Of a stretch of DNA of 11,163 nt, positions 1 through 6,438 are shown one piece after another (within the stretch, counting starts at the first letter, position 1; each line of letters begins with the position of its first letter). The position numbers were made by a program, and so were the translations under genes. The stretch is from contig JASJHH010000064.1 in the NCBI GenBank assembly GCA_033791145.1, positions 1 to 11,163 of the forward strand, given 5' to 3'. The DNA comes from JAALKW01 sp033791145. Its GTDB lineage: Bacteria; Pseudomonadota; Gammaproteobacteria; Legionellales; Legionellaceae. The notes under the pieces are model-generated. The model saw only the letters and a list, made by a program, of their open reading frames with translations. It did not search any database and was not told the DNA's origin.

Positions 1-66
1 AAACTCAATTTAATCGAAGGGTTTAATCCAACATGGCGTGATTTATACGAAGAAATATGTTCTTGA
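1..66 (+). CDS. C-terminal end of a probable GIY-YIG nuclease family protein (partial)
   Basis: The reading frame is open from the first base and stops at TGA 64-66, giving 21 residues. The tail contains NLIEGFNPTWRDLYEEI. This closely follows the end of small single-domain GIY-YIG endonuclease-like proteins (pattern N-L-I-E-x-x-N-P-x-W-x-D-L-Y-E-E). The catalytic GIY...YIG region lies outside the window, so activity cannot be judged. Proteins of this family are small, about 85-100 residues, and often occur as scattered accessory genes of unclear cellular role. The assignment rests only on the short tail motif. Confidence 0.65.
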   Translation, partial: KLNLIEGFNPTWRDLYEEICS

Positions 67-83
67 CATAAGCATCTCCTGGA

Positions 84-104
84 TCCCGCGGACAAGCCGC
101 GGGA
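84..104. repeat. GC-rich REP-like palindrome
   Basis: TCCCGCGG (84-91) pairs perfectly with CCGCGGGA (97-104) around a 5-nt loop ACAAG. The element and its flank up to about 120, which includes a run of six G, are much richer in GC than the surrounding AT-rich DNA. Palindromes of this kind are scattered through many intracellular proteobacterial genomes as intergenic repeats. It begins 18 bp after the nuclease stop and could also act as a transcription barrier. There is no T-run after it, so it is not a classic intrinsic terminator. Confidence 0.6.
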
Positions 105-125
105 CGTAGGCGACGGGGGGAGCAA

Positions 126-285
126 ATGTCAACAGCCCCTAGATTTAAAGCAAGAAAAAGCGCAGTTGGTTTATCAGCCACCGCAATTAATACGACTTGA
201 ATCCACGGAAGTGGAAGGCGGGGATCAGACCATGCCAGAAGCCACGAGTGCAGGGGTCGGTGTTTTTTTGAGTGCTGCTTCTTAA
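126..285 (+). pseudogene. small broken gene; 52-residue peptide if one C is removed from the run at 136-139
   Basis: An ATG at 126 follows a purine-rich GGGGAG (117-122), a good ribosome binding site at short spacing. As written, this frame stops at 198-200 after 24 codons. The adjacent frame is open through to TAA 283-285 but has no ATG before 232. Removing one C from CCCC (136-139) joins them into one 52-residue ORF. The conceptual product starts MSTALDLKQEKAQ and continues VYQPPQLIRLESTEVEGG, then a small-residue tail with TMPEATSAGVG and FLSAAS. The Y-x-x-P-x-L segment followed by a Gly-Gly is reminiscent of leader peptides of modified or exported peptides, but no modifying enzymes or transporters are seen nearby. 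It may be a true frameshift mutation, a sequencing error or a chance ORF. Confidence 0.45.
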
Positions 286-321
286 AGCATTTTTATTGAC
301 ATTAACAGGGAGTGTTATGTA

Positions 322-879
322 GTGATTAATTATAAACAAGTTATTAGTTCAGTGTTCGTTTTGTTTTTTGTGTCTATGAGTGCCCATGCGTCGCCTATTA
401 CTTTATTAGATGAAATATTTACGAATAAAGATGGACCATCTGCTGATTCTTATAAAAAGTTATTTGGTGAATCGGCAGCGATTGCCACTTTAAATTTAAC
501 TGCCAATGGCGGAGCACAAAACCTCACTAGCATAGCTTTTGATGGCCCGTCTTTTACCGGAATGTTTACTGATTCCGGTTGTGCAGGCACGCGGATTTCA
601 AGTCCGAGTAATATCGCGACGGGTGCATTTTCTTTTGTGGATGGCGCTAATTTCTTTTTTGGGCAAGCAGCGCTTTCCGCTATTTCAGGGGCAGACACAA
701 GTGTACACTGTATCGGTATGATAATAACTGGAGGGGCTGAATCAGTTGTAATCCTAAATAGAAATCTTACCTGTAATGGTACGGAATGTAATAACAGTGC
801 TGCAAATGATATCTGCGTTATATCAATTCAAGCGCCTTGGACATCAACGTCTACAACTTGTTCCCCTCCTCCTCCTTAA
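322..879 (+). CDS. secreted cysteine-containing protein of unknown function
   Basis: The 185-residue product starts at a GTG. The purine-rich AGGGAG at 307-312 is 9 nt upstream, and no ATG exists near the N-terminus in frame. Residues 1-23 form a clear Sec signal peptide: a Lys at 5, a hydrophobic core VFVLFFVSM, and an Ala-His-Ala cleavage site before Ser24. The mature part is rich in Gly, Ser, Thr, Ala and Asn. It has six cysteines (87, 130, 151, 156, 165, 180), an even number consistent with disulfides in the periplasm or outside the cell. It ends in four prolines. I do not recognise the family. No lipobox, LPXTG or membrane anchor is present. It stands alone between the broken small gene and clcA, followed by an inverted repeat. 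It could be a secreted factor or an envelope protein; the sequence does not decide this. Confidence 0.75.
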   Translation: MINYKQVISSVFVLFFVSMSAHASPITLLDEIFTNKDGPSADSYKKLFGESAAIATLNLTANGGAQNLTSIAFDGPSFTGMFTDSGCAGTRISSPSNIATGAFSFVDGANFFFGQAALSAISGADTSVHCIGMIITGGAESVVILNRNLTCNGTECNNSAANDICVISIQAPWTSTSTTCSPPPP

Positions 880-892
880 TCGCTATGCAATA

Positions 893-922
893 GGGTCAGG
901 CTTTGTTTTTTCTACCTGACCC
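893..922. repeat. perfect 8-bp inverted repeat, REP-like, possible bidirectional terminator
   Basis: GGGTCAGG (893-900) pairs with CCTGACCC (915-922) around a 14-nt T-rich loop. It lies 14 bp after the stop of the secreted-protein gene and 82 bp before clcA. The GGGTCAGG/CCTGACCC arms resemble dispersed REP-type elements that carry GGTCAGG...CCTGACC ends. No T-run follows the stem (CAATTTCC instead), so a canonical rho-independent terminator is unlikely. A stem in the transcript could still protect or end the upstream mRNA. Confidence 0.6.
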
Positions 923-1004
923 CAATTTCCAACATGCCCTAGCTTTTTTATTTTAACTCAGTCATTCTGAAGCAAACCTTAAAATAGAAGTGAGTTAAAT
1001 CATC

Positions 1005-2291
1005 ATGCGCTATCGAAAAATTTTATTATTCTATATGGCAGCACTCGTCGTTGGTGTGTTAACGGGGTTTGTCGGGACGTTGTTTCAAATCGCAATTGCG
1101 TATGCGAATACGGGTCTCTCAAGGCTTCAAGGTAGCCTTGGCATGCTTGGTGTGCCTGGATGGTTTAGTTTTCCGATATGCACCATGCTGATGGTTTTAG
1201 CTGCTTGGTTTTTAGTGCATCGTTTTGCACCTGAAGCCGCAGGCAGTGGCGTGCAAGAAATTGAAGGGGCGCTCATGCATAAGCGTCCTGTGCGCTGGAA
1301 ACGGGTGTTACCGGTTAAATTTATTGGGGGTGTGCTTGCTATTGGAAGCAATATGGTCGTCGGTCGTGAAGGTCCAACGATTCAAATGGGGGGTAATATT
1401 GGGAAGTTTTTTGGTGATATCACAAAATTCAATCAAAAACGAACAGATGCTTTAATTGCGGCAGGGGCGGCAGCAGGTCTTGCAACAGCATTTAATGCAC
1501 CGCTTGCCGGTGTGCTTTTTGTGATGGAAGAAATGCGTGAATCTTTCTCATTGTCGTTTATTCAGTTTAAAACAGTTGCGATTAGTTGTGTGGCGGCAAC
1601 GATTGTATTGCAGTTGATTTTGGGAGACCATCCAGCGATTGAAATGCATGTATTTGAAATGCCAAACCTGTCTTCGTTATGGTTGTTTTTTCTTTTTGGG
1701 ATATGTGTTGGATTTCTTGGGATTGCATTTAATCGTATTTTAATGTGTGTTTTATTTTGGATGGACAAAAAAAGCATCAAATCGCGTTTGGTTTATGTGA
1801 TAAGCGTGTCACTTTTAGTTGGATTTTTAGCTTGGCTTTGGTCTGATACTGCCGGTGGTGGTTATCGTATTATTGAAGACTCGTTACTGCTCACACCAGG
1901 ACTGATAGCACTTATGTTGCTTTTCTTGATGCGTTTTATTCTGACGATGCTTTGTTATGGCACAGGGATTCCCGGGGGCATTTTTGCGCCTATTTTAGCG
2001 CTCGGTACTTTGGCAGGCCTCGGTTTTTCATCGATATTTGGATTGTTTCTATCAGATGTTACAGCCGTTCAACCGGGTATGTTTGCAGTGGCAGGTATGG
2101 GTGCGCTTTTTTCAGCATCTATACGTGCACCGGTGACAGGTATTGTCTTGGTGGTTGAAATGACGCAAAATTACGATTTAATTTTACCACTGATGGTCTC
2201 TTGTTTAACAGCAACAACGGTTGTGCAGTTAGCAGGGGTTTCACCGATTTATACGCAGCTATTGCGGCGTACTTTGTCGCGTGAAGCATAA
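1005..2291 (+). CDS. clcA: ClcA-type H+/Cl- exchange transporter (CLC family)
   Basis: This 428-residue multi-helix inner-membrane protein carries all CLC signatures. The first is GSGVQEIEGAL (80-90), the chloride-binding Ser loop. The second is GREGP (120-124), with the gating Glu122. The third is GIPGGIFAPILALG (321-334). EEMR (175-178) holds the Glu equivalent to the internal proton glutamate E203 of E. coli ClcA, and Tyr416 in SPIYTQLL matches the central Tyr445. Having both glutamates argues for a proton-coupled antiporter rather than a channel. The chain is slightly shorter than E. coli ClcA, mostly at the N-terminus, and there is no C-terminal CBS pair. A role in acid resistance is known for E. 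coli ClcA and is only inferred here. The ribosome binding site is weak (GAAGTGAG region near 988). The gene heads a tight three-gene run. Confidence 0.93.
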   Translation: MRYRKILLFYMAALVVGVLTGFVGTLFQIAIAYANTGLSRLQGSLGMLGVPGWFSFPICTMLMVLAAWFLVHRFAPEAAGSGVQEIEGALMHKRPVRWKRVLPVKFIGGVLAIGSNMVVGREGPTIQMGGNIGKFFGDITKFNQKRTDALIAAGAAAGLATAFNAPLAGVLFVMEEMRESFSLSFIQFKTVAISCVAATIVLQLILGDHPAIEMHVFEMPNLSSLWLFFLFGICVGFLGIAFNRILMCVLFWMDKKSIKSRLVYVISVSLLVGFLAWLWSDTAGGGYRIIEDSLLLTPGLIALMLLFLMRFILTMLCYGTGIPGGIFAPILALGTLAGLGFSSIFGLFLSDVTAVQPGMFAVAGMGALFSASIRAPVTGIVLVVEMTQNYDLILPLMVSCLTATTVVQLAGVSPIYTQLLRRTLSREA

Positions 2292-2305
2292 AATGTGGAG
2301 TTGTT

Positions 2306-3202
2306 ATGAAGCGTTTAATACATAATAAAAATAAAAACACATCTAGAAAAAAAAGAAACATAGCCCATTATGGCTTTTTAAAAGCGATAGGCATGTCTTT
2401 TTTTTCTAGGCGCTTGTATGTTGATGTGGTGAGGCGCTGGCGTGGATATGGCGTTTTTTATCTTTTGATTATGCTCTCGGTTGTGATGTTACCTTTTGCG
2501 GTGTATGTCATCACGAGTTATCAGCATACAATCAACGAAAAATTATTTTTACCGATAAAGCAATTACCACCTTTTGTGATGCATAAGGGAAACGTTTATT
2601 TTCATAGTCCAATGCCTTATTTAGTTAAAAATAGTCAAGATCAAGTGATTGCAGTGATTGATACGGAAGGCAGCGTGAAGCAGTTGCCTTATTTTTTGTA
2701 TCCTGAGGCGTCAGTTTTAATTACAAAACATGCCTTGCATGTGAATTTACCGTATCCAGATTTATTTAAAAAAAGTGGGTTACCAGAAGCGAGCGCAAAA
2801 GAAATAGTTTCTACATTTCCCGCAGATGAAACACTTAATTTTGGCGGACTAGAGGCTTCGGAATTTAAGTACTTGAAAACGATGAATTATGTATTAATTG
2901 CTTCGATTTACCCAATGCTTGTGATGTTTTATTGGGGGCTCTATTTTTTAGCGTTCTTTTCATTTAGCTTATTTGGTCAGTTTGTTGCACGGTTGGTGTT
3001 TAAAGTGCGGCTTACATTTAAAGAAGCTTCTCGATTAATGGCTGTTGCAGCCACCCCGCAAGCTGTGGTTTATTTTGGATTGTTGGCGTGTAATAAAGTA
3101 TATCTTGGTATGGGTGTTTTTTATTTGGGGCTGCTCGCACTGTCTTTTAGTTTAGCTGTTTTGGCGTATCGCAGTGATAATAGGGCTGTGCTATTCCAAT
3201 GA
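2306..3202 (+). CDS. DUF1189 family inner-membrane protein
   Basis: The 298-residue product begins 14 bp after clcA with GTGGAG (2295-2300) as ribosome binding site. It has a basic N-terminal tail (residues 1-20, many Lys/Arg), then FLKAIGMSFFSRRLYVDV and RRWRGYGVFYLL, the usual opening of DUF1189 proteins. A first membrane segment lies at about 49-70. A soluble, probably periplasmic, domain of about 120 residues follows. Three or four more hydrophobic segments lie at about 193-234, 244-262 and 266-288. The family has no established function; its topology suggests an envelope sensor or channel-like protein, which is conjecture. Its stop overlaps the ATG of the following hydrolase (ATGA, 3199-3202), so the two are probably translationally coupled. 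Confidence 0.8.
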   Translation: MKRLIHNKNKNTSRKKRNIAHYGFLKAIGMSFFSRRLYVDVVRRWRGYGVFYLLIMLSVVMLPFAVYVITSYQHTINEKLFLPIKQLPPFVMHKGNVYFHSPMPYLVKNSQDQVIAVIDTEGSVKQLPYFLYPEASVLITKHALHVNLPYPDLFKKSGLPEASAKEIVSTFPADETLNFGGLEASEFKYLKTMNYVLIASIYPMLVMFYWGLYFLAFFSFSLFGQFVARLVFKVRLTFKEASRLMAVAATPQAVVYFGLLACNKVYLGMGVFYLGLLALSFSLAVLAYRSDNRAVLFQ

Positions 3203-4017
3203 AACCCAAGCTAAACCTAAAACCTCAGTTGCACTTTGCACATGGTAATGGGTTTCCGTCGCCCTGTTATCGGCAAATGCTCATGTCGCTCGAAGCAAAA
3301 TTTGATTGTTGTTTTATTGATAGAATCGGGCATGCTAAGGCATTTCCAATTGAAGACAATTGGCATACTTTAGTGGATGAACTCATTGATAGTGTGCGCA
3401 GGCAATCAAATCAGCCTGTGGTGGCTGTAGGGCACTCGTTAGGCGGCGTGCTAAGCGTGCTTGCAGCGTTAAAAGAACCAGCGCTATTTCGTGCTGTGGT
3501 GCTCCTAGATGCGCCTTTGCTCGGCCATGTACGTGCACGTGCGGTACAACTGTCTAAAAAATTTGGATTAATTGATAAAATAACACCGGCGTACCGCACG
3601 CGAACCCGAAGAACGCATTGGCAAAGCCGAGATGCAGTACGCCAGTACTTTAAACGCCGTGCGTTGTTTAAGCAGTTTGATGATGCGTGTTTAAATGACT
3701 ATATTGATTATGGCATGACCCATGATGAAACAGGATATACATTGCGTTTTGATGCAAATATTGAGTATCAAATTTATAGAACCCTTCCGCATACATTCCA
3801 AGCTTATCCAACAAAGCTAGAGGTTCCTGCCGCTTTAATTTATGGTACAAACAGTGATGTGATTCATGCCTCCGATCGTCGTTATATGCGACGACATTAC
3901 GGCATTCAATCATTTGAAACACCAGGTTCACACATGTTTCCATTAGAGCATCCTAAAGCAACAGCCGCACTTATTTTAAAAACCCTCAAGCAAATATCAA
4001 TTAATTACCTATACTAA
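3199..4017 (+). CDS. alpha/beta hydrolase (serine esterase/lipase-like)
   Basis: The 272-residue cytoplasmic protein has the alpha/beta-hydrolase layout. HGNGFPS (15-21) is the oxyanion-hole strand end. GHSLGG (78-83) contains the nucleophile Ser80. An acid candidate is Asp220 in GTNSDVI, and the catalytic His245 sits in GSHMFPLEHP near the C-terminus. The cap region (about 110-200) is rich in Arg and aromatic residues and may hold the substrate site. There is no signal peptide. The substrate cannot be read from the sequence; a carboxylesterase or lipase-like activity is the best general statement. The ATG overlaps the stop of the DUF1189 gene by 4 bases, which places it in the same transcription unit. 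No terminator-like hairpin separates it from the chemosensory genes that begin 38 bp later. Confidence 0.85.
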   Translation: MKPKLNLKPQLHFAHGNGFPSPCYRQMLMSLEAKFDCCFIDRIGHAKAFPIEDNWHTLVDELIDSVRRQSNQPVVAVGHSLGGVLSVLAALKEPALFRAVVLLDAPLLGHVRARAVQLSKKFGLIDKITPAYRTRTRRTHWQSRDAVRQYFKRRALFKQFDDACLNDYIDYGMTHDETGYTLRFDANIEYQIYRTLPHTFQAYPTKLEVPAALIYGTNSDVIHASDRRYMRRHYGIQSFETPGSHMFPLEHPKATAALILKTLKQISINYLY

Positions 4018-4055
4018 ATATTAAATAAAAGTACTTTGTTCAACATAGGATTATT

Positions 4056-4499
4056 ATGTCGGAGCAGTATTTAAAATTAATCATGGGGCAGCAACGTATT
4101 TTACTGCCTTTAAGTCAAGTGAAGCTCACATTACGTTTGCCGACTTTGCATGAGGTGCCCAATCAAACTAAAGGGTTTGAGGGGACTTTAAATTATCACG
4201 GGGTGAGTGTACCGGTTTATAATTTGGGTAATTATGTAGGTTTAGAACCGGTTCAGCGTGAAATAGATACGCCGCTTATTTTATGTCAGTTTAACAAGGG
4301 CTTGCTAGGGCTTTTGGTATCAGAAGTAAACGAAGTTGTTTTCTTAGAAAAAAAAGATATACAAACACCCGAATTATCTCAATTACCTGATTTTGTGCAA
4401 GGCACGTACGAGTCTGAAAATGAATCGATGTGGATTATACAGCTAGAAGCATTGATTAATCCCAAAGCGCATTTAACGCAAGTAGCTGATGATGAGTAA
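4056..4499 (+). CDS. CheW-like coupling protein (first of two; WspB/FrzA-like position)
   Basis: The 147-residue single-domain protein fits the CheW fold. It has an N-terminal strand region (4-30) with a docking segment, then NYHGVSVPVYNLGNYVG (46-62), matching the CheW pattern G-x-x-x-P-V-x-x-L. ILCQFNKGLLGLLVSEV (75-91) matches the second CheW core strand pair. CheW proteins bridge receptor tips and the P5 domain of CheA. It is the first gene of the chemosensory operon. TAGGA (4046-4050) sits 5 nt before the ATG. TATACT (4010-4015) could be a -10 box, but no matching -35 is evident. Its last bases overlap the cheR start. Confidence 0.87.
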   Translation: MSEQYLKLIMGQQRILLPLSQVKLTLRLPTLHEVPNQTKGFEGTLNYHGVSVPVYNLGNYVGLEPVQREIDTPLILCQFNKGLLGLLVSEVNEVVFLEKKDIQTPELSQLPDFVQGTYESENESMWIIQLEALINPKAHLTQVADDE

Positions 4500-5886
4500 T
4501 TCCACTTTTAATTTTAAGCGATTAGAAAAGTGGGCGTACGATGAATATGGTTTGGTTTTAATTGCAAGTCAACAAAAAAAAGTTGCTTTGAAAATTGAGC
4601 AGTATCTAAATAATACCCAAATAAAAGCCAATGATTTATTTCTTGCCTTGCATGCTGGAGACAAAGAAATCACAGAAGATATGGTTGATTTGTTGACCAT
4701 ACAAGAAAGTTATTTTTTTAGAGATGCTTCGTTATTTCTTTTTTTAAAAGATGAATATCTACCCAAATTAATTCAAGAAAAAAAACTATCAGGCAATCAA
4801 TCGCTCACGATTTGGAGTGCTGGCTGTGCCAGTGGGGAAGAGCTTTATTCGATGGCCATGCTTTTAGTGATGTTGATTCCAAATATTCAAGATTGGAAAA
4901 TAACTTTGTTAGGGACAGATATTAATAAGGCGGCCTTAATCAAAGCAAGACAAGGTTTGTATTCAAAATTAGCTTTTCGTTCGATGGATGACAAAGAGAA
5001 AGATAAGTATTTTGTAAGCAATCAAGGGCGTTATCAACTGATAGAACCGATTAAAAAAATGACTAAATTTGATTATGGAAATATTGTTGAGCCGCCTAAG
5101 TTTTCAGGATGTGTGGATTTAATTTTTTGTCGAAATGTATTTATTTATTTTGATGAGGCTGCTGTTGATAAAGCACTGGCAGGCTTTGATAAAGCGCTCA
5201 GTCGTGAAGGGGTATTATTTTTAGGGTGTTCTGATTTTGTTCGATACCATCAAAAACAGTTTGTTATTAACTTTAAAAACAGCGTGACTTATTTGACAAA
5301 ATTAAAAGCAAAATGCACAGAAGAAGCGCTTGAATCTAACCCCGTGACAAAACCATTATCTTATGTTGCACAGCAAGAGAAACGACGTGAACAATTTGAA
5401 ACATTAGAGACAATGTTAGGAAAGCGTGATTTCAAAGCAGTTTTAGAAGTTGTTAATAAAGAGTTCAAATTGTTTAATTCCAATTCTATGCTATACCGAT
5501 ATAAAGGAGAAGCATTAATTGGTTTAGGTGATGTCGCTACGGCTAAAGCAGTTTTAGAAGAAGCCGTTAAAAAAGAAGTGATGGGCCCGATTTGTTATTT
5601 TTTATTGGCTTTGCTTGAGATGAATAAAAACAAAGAAAAGGCAGAGCAATATTTAACGCAAGCCATTTATATTAAGCAAAAATTTCCAGAAGCGCATTAT
5701 TATCTTGCGATGTTGTATTTCGGGCAACAGAACAAAGTATTAGGACTTAAATGTTTGGAAAAAGCAAAGCATTATGCTGAATTAGTCGATGCGCATAAAA
5801 GAGTAATCGGCAGTAATGGTGACATGTCTGAGTTAATGATGGCAATTAATTCTGAAATAGCGCATTACCAGGAGTGTGAGCAATGA
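4489..5886 (+). CDS. CheR-type receptor methyltransferase with C-terminal TPR repeats (WspC/FrzF-like)
   Basis: The 465-residue protein would transfer methyl groups from S-adenosylmethionine to glutamates of the receptor. Residues about 10-270 are the CheR domain. It contains QESYFFRD (72-79), the substrate-side motif; WSAGCASGEELYS (109-121), SAM-binding motif I; GTDIN (142-146), SAM-binding acidic loop; and IFCRNVFIYF (212-221), the CheR post-II motif. Residues about 300-435 contain helical pairs typical of tetratricopeptide repeats, e.g. YRYKGEALIGLGD and AHYYLAMLYFGQQNKVLG. A CheR with a TPR tail is characteristic of Wsp and Frz systems; the TPRs regulate methylation or bind partners. There are two possible starts, ATG 4489 and ATG 4492; both overlap the cheW stop, implying coupled translation. 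Confidence 0.93.
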   Translation: MMSNSTFNFKRLEKWAYDEYGLVLIASQQKKVALKIEQYLNNTQIKANDLFLALHAGDKEITEDMVDLLTIQESYFFRDASLFLFLKDEYLPKLIQEKKLSGNQSLTIWSAGCASGEELYSMAMLLVMLIPNIQDWKITLLGTDINKAALIKARQGLYSKLAFRSMDDKEKDKYFVSNQGRYQLIEPIKKMTKFDYGNIVEPPKFSGCVDLIFCRNVFIYFDEAAVDKALAGFDKALSREGVLFLGCSDFVRYHQKQFVINFKNSVTYLTKLKAKCTEEALESNPVTKPLSYVAQQEKRREQFETLETMLGKRDFKAVLEVVNKEFKLFNSNSMLYRYKGEALIGLGDVATAKAVLEEAVKKEVMGPICYFLLALLEMNKNKEKAEQYLTQAIYIKQKFPEAHYYLAMLYFGQQNKVLGLKCLEKAKHYAELVDAHKRVIGSNGDMSELMMAINSEIAHYQECEQ

Positions 5887-6425
5887 AAGAAGTAGCGGTC
5901 AAGCATGAGGCAAATCAATCTATTTTTGATATGCGGGCAAAAGAGCTTGCAAAAATCTTAGATGATAAAACAAAACGTGCGGGTACTTCTTTTTTAGTGT
6001 TTTGTTTAGGCACGGGGAAAAATGAAAAATATGCGCTGCCTTATCAACATATTGAAAAAGTTGTGCCGCTTCATCGTTTAACGGTGATACCCGGTGCACC
6101 CAATTTGTTTTTAGGGATTACGTATCATAATGCAGAGGTTTGGCCTGTGATTAATACCGAAGTATTGCTGGGCTTTGATTCGGAAAAAATGCAACCCGAA
6201 TATGTGCTGTTGGTTCGGGATGGTGTGTACCGGTATGCGTTGGCTGTGCGTTATATATTAGGTCATCAGCATTTAGAAGTCGAAAAAAACATGACACAGC
6301 TTGCAGGCAATCAAGTTAAAAAAAATCGTTATATTTTAGGGGTATGGCAGTCAGATATATCTGTGATTGATGATAAAGCAATGTTCAATTTTATGAATCA
6401 GATGTCTTTAGATTCAACATTTTAA
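5883..6425 (+). CDS. second CheW-like coupling protein (WspD-like)
   Basis: The 180-residue protein has a 30-residue charged N-terminal extension including FDMRAKELAKIL, followed by a CheW domain (about 35-165). FLVFCLG (37-43), KYALPYQHIEKVVPL (49-63) and FLGITYHNAEVWPVINTEVLLG (76-97) follow the CheW strand pattern, with Pro88 in the usual x-P-V/I-x-x-x position. An N-terminal extension ahead of CheW is also seen in WspD proteins. Having two CheWs with separate roles fits a Wsp/Frz-type array; which partner each serves cannot be told. It overlaps the cheR stop by ATGA (5883-5886) and ends 13 bp before the receptor gene. Confidence 0.86.
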   Translation: MKEVAVKHEANQSIFDMRAKELAKILDDKTKRAGTSFLVFCLGTGKNEKYALPYQHIEKVVPLHRLTVIPGAPNLFLGITYHNAEVWPVINTEVLLGFDSEKMQPEYVLLVRDGVYRYALAVRYILGHQHLEVEKNMTQLAGNQVKKNRYILGVWQSDISVIDDKAMFNFMNQMSLDSTF

Positions 6426-6438
6426 ATGGGGTGCTGAG

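Noticed and set aside
126..200. 24-codon ORF starting at ATG 126 taken as a complete gene
   Set aside because: The good start is real, but the peptide in this frame is featureless, whereas the neighbouring frame is open and gives a sensible peptide. A frameshift explains both better.
296..301. Perfect TTGACA box upstream of the secreted-protein gene
   Set aside because: No -10 box lies at 16-18 bp; that position falls on the GTG start itself, so it cannot drive this gene with a normal leader.
2396..2410. Run of eight or more T in the DUF1189 gene as a possible frameshift
   Set aside because: The DUF1189 family pattern continues in the same frame on both sides, so the gene is intact.
4010..4015. 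TATACT as -10 box for the chemosensory operon
   Set aside because: The best -35 candidates at usual spacing match the consensus poorly (CAAGCA). In AT-rich DNA the match may be chance.
5389..5800. C-terminal part of the CheR protein as a separate gene
   Set aside because: There is no stop or new ribosome binding site between the methyltransferase and TPR parts, and CheR-TPR fusions are standard in Wsp/Frz systems.
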